In this document: positions 18,032-26,477 of the stretch, one piece after another
Numbering within the stretch: position 1 is the first letter of the stretch
Layout: every line of letters begins with the position of its first letter
Assembly (NCBI GenBank): GCA_051656605.1
Contig: JBOGCF010000036.1
Span: 124,001 to 188,000, forward strand
Length of the DNA stretch: 64,000 nt
Reading direction: 5' to 3'
DNA from: UBA12018 sp051656605
GTDB lineage: Bacteria > Bacteroidota > Bacteroidia > Bacteroidales > CAMTPD01
Notes under the pieces: model-generated
Told to the model about the DNA's origin: nothing
What the model saw: only the letters and a program-made list of their open reading frames with translations
Database searches by the model: none
Program-made: the position numbers and the translations under genes

Positions 18032-19531
18032 TTAGGCATCGAGTTGGATGCGGTATTCGCGTGTATTCATTTGTTTGAGATATCCGCTTAGGAAACGCCA
18101 TTCGTTTTCGAGAATCTCACGACCCAATTGTCCGTTGATTTGTACATCGGGGATCAAGTTGTTGCTCAGCAAGTGCTCGATCACGTTTTCGGGATAATTG
18201 ATCAAGATGGAGAGTCCTTTGGCACGTGCAGCCTCCGGATTGTAATGTTCGTTTGTAGAGAACGCAAGCGCTTCGAGCCCGCTTTCGGTATATGTAACAC
18301 CCGTTTTCTCGTTGAAGAAGAAAATGGCTCCGTTCTTTATTTCCGACGATAACGCTACCTCGTCTTGATTGCTGATTACATTGTATGCCAACTCAGCCTC
18401 CTTGCGGTTGGTCGCCAATAAGAATGGCACCCCTTCGGTCAGGTTTTCGAAGAGTTGTTTTTGCTCCGATATCAAGTCGCGGTAATTTGATTCCTTAGCA
18501 GTAAGGTTGATCTCCATCGACTCCTCTTCGCTTACATCTTTAGATAACGTATCGGCATCTGTTTCGGCAATAAAACCATCTACAATCCAGAATTCCTCCG
18601 CTTGCAAGAAACTACCCATCGCGATAGGAGGGATGTCGTTTACATCGGGGAATGTCGATTTCAAAGCCTTTATGGTTTCGCCGGTAGCGATGTGCTTGTA
18701 GTGAACAAACTCGCTTTCGTTGCTAACCAGCGTAAAGGTTCCGCGAAACATACGTCCGGTATTGCGTAGGAAATGCTTTACGGTTTCGTTTTTCACCATT
18801 TCGGCAAACCACTGCTTGGTAGTTTTATTCAGCAAAACCGGAATGTTATGTAGGTAAAGCAAGTATTCGCTGTGGGCAAATACTTCGCGGTCTTCTTGCG
18901 ATTCGAAGTTTTGTATGACATCAAGATGGCGAAGGCGTATTTCATCTTCGTTGAAGAAGAATAGATAGCAGCCCATGCCGAAGTCAGACAAGCGTTCGCT
19001 AATCTCCGTATAAGGAGCATCGTCGTTAAACTCAAGAAGTTCTTGGTATTTCGTGTTGATGTATACATTCTCAAACTCATCCTCTAGTATCTCAAAGATC
19101 ACTTCGGCTAGTCGTTCGAGTGCCTCGTTGTAGGGATGAATCAAGGTTTGCAAGGCAAGTCCTCGTGTTTGCATCAAATAGTGCCACAACAAAAGCTTCA
19201 CCTCACAAAGATTTAGGTCGCCTTCTTCGTACGGCTCAATGCCGCCGTAAAAAGGAACTGCATACGTATTGTTCTCTTTATATATTCTTGCAAATGCTTC
19301 AAAAATACCTAGTTCCGACACAATATCCTCAAGATAGCATGTGATATAGATACTCATCCGCTTCAATTCGTCCTTTTGGCCTGTTTCGTCAAAAAGCTCG
19401 TTTATGTTGAGTTGGGTTAGTTGAGCATATAGTTTGTTGGCTACCTTAATGTAAGATACATCGATGTCCGAGCTCTCGAAATAAGGGTGATATTTGAGCC
19501 AGTCTTGTATCGTAACTAATTGTCCTCTCAT
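18032..19531 (-). CDS. Uncharacterised 499-residue protein (DUF3843-like)
   Basis: Translation most likely begins at the ATG at 19531 (MRGQLVTIQDWLKYHPYFE); an earlier frame start at 19612 would add 27 residues and lies upstream of a TATATTTG box (19547-19554). There is no signal peptide or membrane segment, so it is probably cytoplasmic. From memory the opening resembles DUF3843 proteins of Bacteroidales, whose role is unknown. The middle is acidic and helical; the last third (from ENLTEGVPFLLATN) looks like a separate alpha/beta domain with a repeated FFFNE pattern. It faces hypB tail to tail and appears monocistronic. The family name is uncertain. Confidence 0.6.
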   Translation of the reverse strand: MRGQLVTIQDWLKYHPYFESSDIDVSYIKVANKLYAQLTQLNINELFDETGQKDELKRMSIYITCYLEDIVSELGIFEAFARIYKENNTYAVPFYGGIEPYEEGDLNLCEVKLLLWHYLMQTRGLALQTLIHPYNEALERLAEVIFEILEDEFENVYINTKYQELLEFNDDAPYTEISERLSDFGMGCYLFFFNEDEIRLRHLDVIQNFESQEDREVFAHSEYLLYLHNIPVLLNKTTKQWFAEMVKNETVKHFLRNTGRMFRGTFTLVSNESEFVHYKHIATGETIKALKSTFPDVNDIPPIAMGSFLQAEEFWIVDGFIAETDADTLSKDVSEEESMEINLTAKESNYRDLISEQKQLFENLTEGVPFLLATNRKEAELAYNVISNQDEVALSSEIKNGAIFFFNEKTGVTYTESGLEALAFSTNEHYNPEAARAKGLSILINYPENVIEHLLSNNLIPDVQINGQLGREILENEWRFLSGYLKQMNTREYRIQLDA

Positions 19532-19611
19532 TGTAAATTGTTTTTGCAAATATAGATGAAATCTAAGAATCGTACAGCATGTAGAGCCGATAAAGATGCT
19601 ATAGATAAGCA

Positions 19612-19652
19612 AACCGCTCTGTCGCTATTGGTAATCAGCGTGCAGAGCGGTT
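19612..19652 (-). terminator. Candidate terminator after the propeller-lipoprotein operon
   Basis: A perfect 10-bp inverted repeat (AACCGCTCTG with CAGAGCGGTT) lies 45 bases beyond the stop of the leftward lipoprotein gene ending at 19697. The following T-rich run on the minus strand is short. Confidence 0.6.
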
Positions 19653-19696
19653 CGATTTATATTTCGTATTTCGGTTGAAGAAACGTTGCAGAGTCG

Positions 19697-20701
19697 TTAT
19701 TTAAACTCCTTGATTTCGGTTTTAGTGATACCAATATGGATGAGTTTCTCTTGCTTCGTATCCGTTGCAAAGATAGAATCTCCGTCGAGAGCCATTCCGG
19801 CAACCGTGTCAAACTTGTATTCGCCCAGGTTGCGCAAGTCATTCTCTTCTTTGTCTTCGTTTACGTTGATCCATTTGATTGTATTATTGCCTGCCACGCA
19901 TGCAAAGTTATCGTACATGCCAAATGCGATTGGGGCAAAAGGTAGTGTAAAGTTTACGATACGCAAGTTGGGAGCAGTGGTTTCGTTTACCAGTTTTGGG
20001 TCGAAAGAGTACATCTTGTTCTCGTATCCATTGGTTACATACACACGATTGTCCTTTCCAAGCGCCATTGCATGCGTATAGTGGTAGTTCGGATTCAGTT
20101 CGCCCGATTTGCAGATCAACGGCATCTCGCCCAAGTTTGCCACGGTGAGTTTAAGTGCATCAATTGTATAGATGGCGCGTTTTTCACGAACAAACAACTT
20201 ATTGTCTGCATATACCATCGCACTAGGGCGGTCTATCATAGGCCAGGTACCGTTGCCCAGGAAGAACAAAGGCTTCAAGGTGGTATCGTCATACACGTGA
20301 ATGTAATGTCCGGCCGCTACATAGATGCGTTGGTTTCCGGCAGCAATCGCCAGCGGCATCTCGTCGAGACTACTCTCGAACATCTCATTGCTGATGCGAG
20401 TATCTATCTTACCAATCACGGTTTGCTTCTTCTTATCGAAAAGCCATACCCCATAACGCCCCTCTTTCTTATTGGCTACAAGCACCGTGTCGCCTTTCAC
20501 GCATACAGCACCCGGCTGCAAGTCGCCCGCGTCCCATTTGTCTGTCGTGTCGCTCCCTAGCTTGTGCTGCATAAAGAACGAGTAGTAATAAAACGTGGTA
20601 TGGTCGGGATATACTTCGTTTATCTTTTCAATCACGTCATCGTTGCAGGCCCACGAACAAAGAGCCAGCATACATAAAGCTATATATTTGAATGATTTCA
20701 T
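19697..20701 (-). CDS. Beta-propeller-like lipoprotein, third gene of metalloprotease operon
   Basis: A 334-residue lipoprotein (signal MKSFKYIALCMLALCSWAC, lipid site Cys19). The mature part has repeated four-strand units of the kind in NHL/YVTN-like propellers: VLVANKKEGRYGVWLFD, IYVAAGHYIHVYDDTTLKPL, LFVREKRAIYTID, VYVTNGYENKMYSFDP, FACVAGNNTIKWINV and IFATDTKQEKLIHI. That suggests a six-bladed surface or periplasmic scaffold. It lies 15 bases after a gene for a similar lipoprotein (20717-21709) that itself follows a secreted zinc protease; the three are probably one operon. Function is unknown; binding of a ligand or of the protease is a guess. Confidence 0.7.
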   Translation of the reverse strand: MKSFKYIALCMLALCSWACNDDVIEKINEVYPDHTTFYYYSFFMQHKLGSDTTDKWDAGDLQPGAVCVKGDTVLVANKKEGRYGVWLFDKKKQTVIGKIDTRISNEMFESSLDEMPLAIAAGNQRIYVAAGHYIHVYDDTTLKPLFFLGNGTWPMIDRPSAMVYADNKLFVREKRAIYTIDALKLTVANLGEMPLICKSGELNPNYHYTHAMALGKDNRVYVTNGYENKMYSFDPKLVNETTAPNLRIVNFTLPFAPIAFGMYDNFACVAGNNTIKWINVNEDKEENDLRNLGEYKFDTVAGMALDGDSIFATDTKQEKLIHIGITKTEIKEFK

Positions 20702-20716
20702 ATTGTTGAGATTAAG

Positions 20717-21709
20717 TTACAGGGCCACCGATCGTACTACACGTTTGCCTGCGTCGTTTATAAATAAGCTATTGCGTTTTACATCCAGCTGTTCGGCTTG
20801 TCCGAAAACCAAATTGTACAGCTCGCCCACATCGGCCGTCAATGTACCCGATGTAGCATCGAAGCGAATCACCTGTGGCAACACGCCCGTGCGTTCGAAC
20901 GAAACATACATGTTGTCGCCGTGAAGAGCGATACCTTTCGGCTTGCGCTCCTTCATGTCAAATACCTGAACAGGGGTGAATGCTTTCATCTCTTTGATGG
21001 TTGCGGGATCTACCACTTGCACCGCGCGCGACTCGTAATCGGTAAAATAAATCCTTCCATTCTTTGCCACGGCAGCGTCGTATGTATTGAAGTTGGTATT
21101 GTAACCCAGCGTTTCAGAATACGAATAGCGAGGAATGCGTTGGAAGTCTTCCGGTGTGACATCTTGCTCATTATACACCACGATGCGTTCTTTGTCGCGA
21201 ACGAAAAGTTGTCCGTTTGACACCGCCAATGCAAATACATGCACCATGCGATAGGTAGAGTTGCCCCAGTTGCCATCGCCTATACGGGTAACAAAATTGA
21301 GTGTTTGCACGTCAAAAACTTCAATCTTCGAGTTGCGTGTTCCCACGTATACATACTTGTCTGATACAGCCACGGCGGTGATCATATCATCGAAGAAGTA
21401 AGACTTTTCCTTGTATTGCCACTCCGAAAGGGTGCGGATATGCTTTTTGTCTTTAATGGAGAAGGCATGAAGTTGATAGCGGTCCGACTTGCGTTCGCGG
21501 TCGATCACAAAAAGCGTGTCTCCTTTCACGGCCGATCCCACAGGCATGAAACCGTTCAGTGTGCCGCCCGGAAGCATCGTTCCGTCAATAGTAATCTCTA
21601 CTTGAGAAGTATCGGGACGCCAAGCCGTATCTTTGTCTGTTGGCGCTACATCGTTGCTGCACGAAGCAAAGCAAAGCACGCTCAGCGTAAGTAGAATATA
21701 TTTGTACAT
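20717..21709 (-). CDS. Beta-propeller-like lipoprotein, second gene of metalloprotease operon
   Basis: A 330-residue lipoprotein starting at the ATG at 21709 (MYKYILLTLSVLCFASC, lipid site Cys17); an upstream in-frame start would hide the signal. Repeated strands such as LFVIDRERKSDRYQLHAFS, VYVGTRNSKIEVFDVQTL, LFVRDKERIVVYNE, IYFTDYESRAVQVVD and MYVSFERTG point to a propeller like that of the neighbouring gene at 19697-20701, with which it shares layout but modest identity (for example the LFVRDKERIVVYN / LFVREKRAIYTID blades). The start codon lies 11 bases after the stop of the protease gene, so the genes are cotranscribed. Function unknown. Confidence 0.7.
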   Translation of the reverse strand: MYKYILLTLSVLCFASCSNDVAPTDKDTAWRPDTSQVEITIDGTMLPGGTLNGFMPVGSAVKGDTLFVIDRERKSDRYQLHAFSIKDKKHIRTLSEWQYKEKSYFFDDMITAVAVSDKYVYVGTRNSKIEVFDVQTLNFVTRIGDGNWGNSTYRMVHVFALAVSNGQLFVRDKERIVVYNEQDVTPEDFQRIPRYSYSETLGYNTNFNTYDAAVAKNGRIYFTDYESRAVQVVDPATIKEMKAFTPVQVFDMKERKPKGIALHGDNMYVSFERTGVLPQVIRFDATSGTLTADVGELYNLVFGQAEQLDVKRNSLFINDAGKRVVRSVAL

Positions 21710-21719
21710 AGGAAGTTCT

Positions 21720-22865
21720 TTACTGGTTTTCAAATTCGTTGTTTTCGATTTCGTATTTCGAAGCGGCGTAGTAGTCGCTTCCGTAGCGGGCACGACTGCG
21801 ACGGGTGCGCATTACGTTGCGCGTGTAAACCGGCAATTCGCGGCTGCGACTCATCTGCTCATACACATTGCCGCAAAGCACGGTCCAGGCATCGCCATAG
21901 GTCATGTTGCTATCGTGGCTGTATCCGAGGCAATGGCCTAGTTCGTGGAAAATGGTGTGCGTAACGCTTTTGTCGTCGGCATAGTGCTCGAGAAAGCACC
22001 ATTCCGCAAGGCCAAAAGTTTCTCCTCCGCCCAATCCGTTCACTCCGCTTACATGTCCGAAACGCAATCCCGAATGGTCGATCACGCGTTGACGCAACTG
22101 CTTGGTGTCGATCGGGTTTCCGTTGTTGTCGAGCAGGCGACCTTGCCAACTGTACAATTCGGCCGCAAACGTGTCGGTACTGTACATATAGGCCAGATTT
22201 AAGGCAATCGCTACCGCCTCGCGCATGTGTGCCGGCAAGATGCGATACGCCCAACTGCCGTCTTCGCTGTAGGCCGAGAAGTAGATGTTCCAGTCGGGAA
22301 TGATCTTTTCTAACTTCTTGTAGTAAGGATCGTCGCTTGTTATCTTGAGTTTCATCGCCTCGGGCGAGATGTGCGGATTGGCTTCTATCTCGATCCATTT
22401 ACCGGCTTCTGTTTCGTAGAGTTTGGTAGAGTCGGTAAGCGGAAGCGCGAATGTGCTTTGAACGAAAGCAGGAACGGTATCGATCTTTGCTAGTTTGAAG
22501 TAGCCCGGATACCCCGGAATCTGTGCCCACACGGTAACGTTTTTTACTGCGATAGGTGAGTACAGAGCAAGCGCTAGTTTGCGATCGGAATTGATGGATA
22601 CTTGCAACGGAGCATTGGTCTTGAAACTGCGTTGCGACGGATCGAACGAAACCTCACGTGCTTCGTCGTCTTTAAACATCTCGATCGTGTTCTGATCTGT
22701 AAACGCTGCGGTGCCTAATTCGAGCATTCCGCAATCTTTTTTCTCAAATTCAATTTCTTTGTCTGTCGTGATTACTACTTCATCGCCACAAGCAGTGAAG
22801 ATTAATGCAGACGTAAGAAGGAATACGGCCAACAGTACTTGGTTGGTCAGGGTTTTTACTCTCAT
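21720..22865 (-). CDS. Secreted metzincin-type zinc metalloprotease lipoprotein
   Basis: A 381-residue lipoprotein (signal ends in IFTAC, Cys26). The zinc site HELGHCLGYSH is at residues 307-317 and is the full metzincin pattern HExxHxxGxxH, with Glu308 as base. A Met in NMTYGD follows only a few residues later and could form the Met-turn, although this is unusually close. The N-terminal 150 residues are a beta-rich domain of unknown type (including WAQIPGYPGYFKL). The protein should act at the cell surface or periplasm; its substrate is unknown. It is the first gene of a three-gene leftward operon with two propeller lipoproteins. Confidence 0.8.
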   Translation of the reverse strand: MRVKTLTNQVLLAVFLLTSALIFTACGDEVVITTDKEIEFEKKDCGMLELGTAAFTDQNTIEMFKDDEAREVSFDPSQRSFKTNAPLQVSINSDRKLALALYSPIAVKNVTVWAQIPGYPGYFKLAKIDTVPAFVQSTFALPLTDSTKLYETEAGKWIEIEANPHISPEAMKLKITSDDPYYKKLEKIIPDWNIYFSAYSEDGSWAYRILPAHMREAVAIALNLAYMYSTDTFAAELYSWQGRLLDNNGNPIDTKQLRQRVIDHSGLRFGHVSGVNGLGGGETFGLAEWCFLEHYADDKSVTHTIFHELGHCLGYSHDSNMTYGDAWTVLCGNVYEQMSRSRELPVYTRNVMRTRRSRARYGSDYYAASKYEIENNEFENQ

Positions 22866-23041
22866 TTTTTCTCTTTTGGTCGATTAATACGGGGATAAAA
22901 ATAATGGAAACGACACAAATTGCACCACAATAATTGTCTAAATTAATGAAACTTATCAATATTAAGTATTACTAATAAATTCGATATATACGAGAAGTAA
23001 GCCTGTTGCAGGCATTGACTAAGGATTGTTTTCGTAAAGGT

Positions 23042-23140
23042 TAAGCTTAGACAGGTACGTGTCTAAGATGTGTACACGGTCGTGACGCATTCTTGTCATA
23101 TACCTGTCTAAGTTGTGTACAGGTACGTGTCTAAGCTTAG
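23042..23140. repeat. Nested palindrome and imperfect inverted repeat
   Basis: The outer arms AAGCTTAGACA (23043-23053) and TGTCTAAGCTT (23128-23138) are exact reverse complements. A 16-base unit CAGGTACGTGTCTAAG occurs twice in direct orientation (23052-23067 and 23120-23135). The reverse complement of CTTAGACAGGTA (23046-23057) recurs at 23101-23112. The left unit by itself is a near-palindrome (CTTAGACA, six bases, TGTCTAAG). The whole could fold into one long hairpin or serve as tandem dimer-binding sites. Confidence 0.75.
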
Positions 23141-23151
23141 GTATAATGAAA

Positions 23152-23204
23152 AAGCCTCTTCTTGCAGCGGAGTAGCAGATTAACATCCGGCAAAGAAGAG
23201 GCTT
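23152..23204 (-). terminator. Terminator after the Spx/ArsC-like gene
   Basis: A 12-bp stem (AAGCCTCTTCTT with AAGAAGAGGCTT), followed on the minus strand by TTTTTC, lies 57 bases beyond the stop of the gene at 23261-23617. Confidence 0.8.
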
Positions 23205-23260
23205 GAAGTCAATAAGTAATGATATTATCGGTAAAAAGTAGGTCGTTATATTGTAGTAAG

Positions 23261-23617
23261 TTACAGCAGTTTTTCTTGCCAGTCGGCTTCTTTAAATCCA
23301 ACAAGAACGGTATCACCTTTTACAAGGATAGGACGCTTTACAAGCATTCCTTCCGAAGCAAGCAGGTTGATTAGTTCGTCTTTCGGTGCAGTCTTTACCA
23401 CATCTTTTAGCCCTAACTCTTTGTATTTAGTGCCACAAGTGTTGAAAAACTTTTGAATTGGCAATCCGCTTTTCTCGATCCACACAGTCAGTTCTTCCTT
23501 TGTCGGATTAGCAGTAACGATATCTCTCGAGTCGGCCTCAATGCCGTTTGCTTTTAGCCACTTCGAAGCCTTTACACAGGTTCCGCATTTAGCGTATTGA
23601 ACGAATAATGGTTTCAT
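23261..23617 (-). CDS. Spx/ArsC-family thioredoxin-fold protein
   Basis: A 118-residue protein of the arsenate reductase (ArsC/Spx/YffB) family. The N-terminal redox motif is Cys11-Gly-Thr-Cys14 in YAKCGTCVKASKWL, followed by the family blocks LPIQKFFNTCGTKYKELGL and the RPILVKG stretch near residue 95. Two Cys in the CxxC motif fit Spx-like or YffB-like proteins more than classical single-Cys ArsC; no ars operon is nearby, so arsenate reduction is doubtful. Likely role is thiol redox chemistry or stress regulation in the cytoplasm. Confidence 0.85.
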   Translation of the reverse strand: MKPLFVQYAKCGTCVKASKWLKANGIEADSRDIVTANPTKEELTVWIEKSGLPIQKFFNTCGTKYKELGLKDVVKTAPKDELINLLASEGMLVKRPILVKGDTVLVGFKEADWQEKLL

Positions 23618-23757
23618 GTCTGTTGTTTTGTTGATTTGATGCGAAGATATAATAAATTCTTTAAATTTGTATCGAGTATAAATTTAAAATGATAATGCTT
23701 TGTTGCTTTTGTCTCTATCGTGGTGATTATTAGATTGCAATGCTTTGCCGCATTTTC

Positions 23758-25026
23758 CTAAAACTTCAATGTGATTGCTGTTTTAATACGATTGCCATAA
23801 TTCTTTTGGCGGTCGTTGTTTGTACGACGAGCGTAGAGGTATTCCATGCTCCATTCAAAATAATCGGTCGGTTGCCAGAAAAGACTCGCTTGTATCAACT
23901 GTCCTATTTTATACTGATCGCCAAGTTCCCACCCTTTGTCGGAGTATACATGCACTTGGCTATACGTGCCCGAAACGTAAAGTTTTTTAGAAAGATCATA
24001 CTTGACTCCGCCAAAGAAAGCAAAGATAGGCGGTGCCTGAAGTTTGCCGGGGCAGCCCGGATTGGGTAGCAAGTCGAGATCTGCTCCTTGTGTATCCTTT
24101 ACATAAGCTGCGTTTCCTTCTCCGTACGAAACTTCTCCGTACAATTGAAGGGCTTTGGTTACGGCAATGCTACTGCTGAGTTTTGCTTCCCAGCCCAACT
24201 GGTTGCGAGTGATGTGATTGAGAGTATCGCGATACGTCATGGTGCGCAACACTGCCGAAGCACGCAGGTGGCTCTTTTTCTGATCCCATTGGTATTGTAC
24301 ATAGAATGGGATGTTGGGGATGCGTTGCGGCATCGACAGTGAAGCGGAGTCGTAGGTTGCACTTACTTTGGGCATCTCTATACCGAGAGCCGCTTCGATG
24401 TTTTTGCCAAAGGTATGCGTATATCTGATTTGCGGTACACGAAACTTGCCGGGCTCGTTGGGGTCTGTTGATGGTGGAATGGCCGCAAGATCGGTAAAGG
24501 TGCTCCATGCTTGCCCCAGTAAGAATCCGCGCGATGTAAAATATGCATTGCGAAGTTTGAAGTGACCGCCCGAGAAGTTGAAGTCGATAAAGATGTTGAA
24601 ATCCTTTAAGAAAGCATTGTGTCCTACGAGTTGGAAGAATAGTTTAGACGAATAGGCACTGATCTGAAACTCGGAATTCTGCATCGGATTGTAGGGAACC
24701 GGAATAAGTCCGGGCTGAAAGCTGTCATCATTTGTGGCTGTATGAAAGTCATACATCATGTCGAGCTCTACTGCTCCTCCTATACCAAAGGCAAGGTTGT
24801 GGTCTGAATTCATCAAAAGAAAGTGGGGTGTCTTTAACTCTCTTAGGTATTTGCTCTCACTTGCTTTCAGGTATTGCCGAATGGTATCGGGGGCTTCGCT
24901 TGTTTTGACAAAGTCGAACATTCGTCCTGTCTTTTCTTGTGCAATGAGTGTGCTCATCGTTGTTAAGGACAAAAACAGGCCGCATAAGGTGCTTCTAATG
25001 ATCATTCTCGCAGAACTGGATTTCAT
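23758..25026 (-). CDS. DcaP-like outer-membrane porin
   Basis: A 422-residue protein with a signal peptide (cleavage probably after LIAQ, residue 30) and a beta-barrel: many alternating strands, aromatic girdle residues, and a C-terminal strand ending in Phe (IKTAITLKF). The blocks GIGGAVELDMMYDF, LRNAYFTSRGFLLGQAWSTF and PQIRYTHTF match the DcaP-like/phosphate-selective porin pattern as I know it. Such porins take up small, often anionic, solutes through the outer membrane; the solute here is unknown. The short helical piece after the signal peptide may form a coiled coil for trimerisation. It is a single gene. Confidence 0.75.
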   Translation of the reverse strand: MKSSSARMIIRSTLCGLFLSLTTMSTLIAQEKTGRMFDFVKTSEAPDTIRQYLKASESKYLRELKTPHFLLMNSDHNLAFGIGGAVELDMMYDFHTATNDDSFQPGLIPVPYNPMQNSEFQISAYSSKLFFQLVGHNAFLKDFNIFIDFNFSGGHFKLRNAYFTSRGFLLGQAWSTFTDLAAIPPSTDPNEPGKFRVPQIRYTHTFGKNIEAALGIEMPKVSATYDSASLSMPQRIPNIPFYVQYQWDQKKSHLRASAVLRTMTYRDTLNHITRNQLGWEAKLSSSIAVTKALQLYGEVSYGEGNAAYVKDTQGADLDLLPNPGCPGKLQAPPIFAFFGGVKYDLSKKLYVSGTYSQVHVYSDKGWELGDQYKIGQLIQASLFWQPTDYFEWSMEYLYARRTNNDRQKNYGNRIKTAITLKF

Positions 25027-25168
25027 CTTATTTGATTGATTTTGTTTAAGTGTGTTCTATTCTTTTAATTTAAAAACAATAGAATTGAATTATTGTTGAA
25101 AGATCATAAGTTGTGGTCTGTAGATTAAGTTTTGCACGAGATTTGTTACATTCGTATAGAATATTAAT

Positions 25169-25173
25169 GGAGG
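25169..25173 (+). promoter_or_regulatory. Shine-Dalgarno-like GGAGG
   Basis: GGAGG lies seven bases before the ATG at 25181. It stands out because nearly all other genes here lack a purine-rich site, as is usual in Bacteroidetes. Confidence 0.5.
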
Positions 25174-25180
25174 ATATCGC

Positions 25181-25804
25181 ATGAAGAGTTTTTTTAATGG
25201 CCCATTACTGAGGGGGCTTCTTTTATGTCTTGTTGCACTTACGCTAACTCAATATAGTTCGGCTCGAACCAAAGAGAAGGATAAATCGTTGCCTATCGGA
25301 TTTTATGTGCGTGATATAGATGGAGAGGTTGCGTATTTTGCTTTGCTTTCGTCAAAGGCTACACCGGACGACCTTACGCAGATACAGCATCATGCTCAGC
25401 AATATGGAGCCTCAATTTTATTTCTCGATAAGAAGTTTGATGACGCAAAGGGACTTCAGCAGGTTTCGGTAGGACATGTGAGTCCGAAGTACGGGCGCGA
25501 TAGAGGAGTAGTCGTAATCAGAGATGCCGAAGAACCTGCCGGAATTTATTGCAACCGAGGGTTTCAGTATGCATTAGGCATGGGACAGTTTAACAAACGC
25601 GACGTGAATAAATTTTACGAGTTGCCTCGGATCTATAAAGAGATGCGGAAGAAGCCTCACTCGTTGTATGTAAATGATGTGCAGATTCCGCAAGAACAAG
25701 TTGAGGCGGTGTGTAATTATTCGCAATTCGGAGTAGGGGATGTGCGCTTTATTGAGGTGAAACGCAGGGGCGAAACCTATGAGGTCAAAGTGAACACAAA
25801 ATAA
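25181..25804 (+). CDS. Secreted protein of unknown function
   Basis: A 207-residue protein with a signal peptide (hydrophobic stretch at residues 11-26, cleavage probably after YSSA). The mature protein is basic, with a region IGFYVRDIDGEVAYFALLS, then KYGRDRGVVVIRDAEEPAG and a single Cys pair (Cys127 and Cys178, roughly) that could form a disulfide in the periplasm. I do not recognise the family. It is a single gene between the DcaP-like porin (divergent) and dps (convergent), closed by the hairpin at 25829-25854. A strong Shine-Dalgarno-like GGAGG precedes it. Confidence 0.65.
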   Translation: MKSFFNGPLLRGLLLCLVALTLTQYSSARTKEKDKSLPIGFYVRDIDGEVAYFALLSSKATPDDLTQIQHHAQQYGASILFLDKKFDDAKGLQQVSVGHVSPKYGRDRGVVVIRDAEEPAGIYCNRGFQYALGMGQFNKRDVNKFYELPRIYKEMRKKPHSLYVNDVQIPQEQVEAVCNYSQFGVGDVRFIEVKRRGETYEVKVNTK

Positions 25805-25828
25805 GATTTCAGATCTTCGTAAAATAGA

Positions 25829-25854
25829 AAAGGCGGCCTTGAAGGGTCGCCTTT
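25829..25854. terminator. Bidirectional terminator between the secreted protein gene and dps
   Basis: A stem of seven pairs (AAAGGCG with CGCCTTT), extended by GCC/GGT pairs, has A-rich left and T-rich right flanks and lies between converging genes. Confidence 0.8.
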
Positions 25855-25872
25855 ATTTGTTTTTGTAGTTTA

Positions 25873-26358
25873 TTATTTATCAAGATGTGCTCTTAGCATC
25901 CAGCAAGTCTTTTCAGTTCTTTCGATGTATGATTGCAAGAAGCTCAAAGTTCCTTCATCTAGAGGATCTTTACTTTCCAAGTTTTTCAAGTCGCTTCTCA
26001 CTTCTCGAATGACTGTTTCATAGTCTTCAAGCAAAATCTTGAACATACCCGATGCATTAGGAAGAGGCTCGTGCTCTTCTTCTTCTTTGATACGATTGTG
26101 TTCCAAAGCTCCTTTTAGTGATCCGATAGGACGACCGTTGATTGCTCTGATTCGTTCTGCTATCTCATCAATGTTGTTGAACGCTTCAGTATAGATTTTT
26201 TCAAGAAACGCATGGTATGATCCAAATGAAGGACCTTTTACGTTCCAGTGGAAATTCCATGATTTAGCCAATAATACGAATTCATCGGCTAAAAGGTTGT
26301 TAAGTGCGGAGATGCTAGCTTTAGCAACTTCTTTTGGTTCACCAATATTCATTTCCAT
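25873..26358 (-). CDS. dps: Dps-family DNA-binding ferritin-like protein
   Basis: A 161-residue four-helix Dps protein that oxidises and stores iron and shields DNA during starvation or oxidative stress. The ferroxidase motif is present in order: NFHWNVKGPSFGSYHAFLEKIY (His and the following acidic residues) and IDEIAERIRAINGRPIG. Length is typical. Translation may begin at the first ATG (26358) or two codons later (26352). No peroxide-type operator was recognised upstream. It is monocistronic. Confidence 0.93.
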   Translation of the reverse strand: MEMNIGEPKEVAKASISALNNLLADEFVLLAKSWNFHWNVKGPSFGSYHAFLEKIYTEAFNNIDEIAERIRAINGRPIGSLKGALEHNRIKEEEEHEPLPNASGMFKILLEDYETVIREVRSDLKNLESKDPLDEGTLSFLQSYIERTEKTCWMLRAHLDK

Positions 26359-26477
26359 AACTTCAATGTTTTCTAAAGTTGTTATTCTAATAGTATTAAT
26401 GTATTCGAGAGTGTCGAATTCATTAAAAGAACAATCAACCCATCAAAGAGTTTAATGGAAACAAATCCTTTAACTTT

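Larger units (their letters stand above)
22866..23260. other. 395-base gene-free region with palindromic repeats
   Basis: No coding frame is supported here. It should hold the promoter of the leftward protease operon, but no clear TAnnTTTG box was seen. It contains a GCCTG-TTG-CAGGC hairpin at 23001-23013, a ~96-base imperfect inverted repeat at 23042-23140, and the terminator at 23152-23204. Confidence 0.7.

Noticed and set aside
23261..23617. Classical arsenate reductase
   Set aside because: The motif is CxxC rather than the single-Cys ArsC form, and there is no arsenite transporter or ArsR regulator nearby; Spx/YffB-like is safer.
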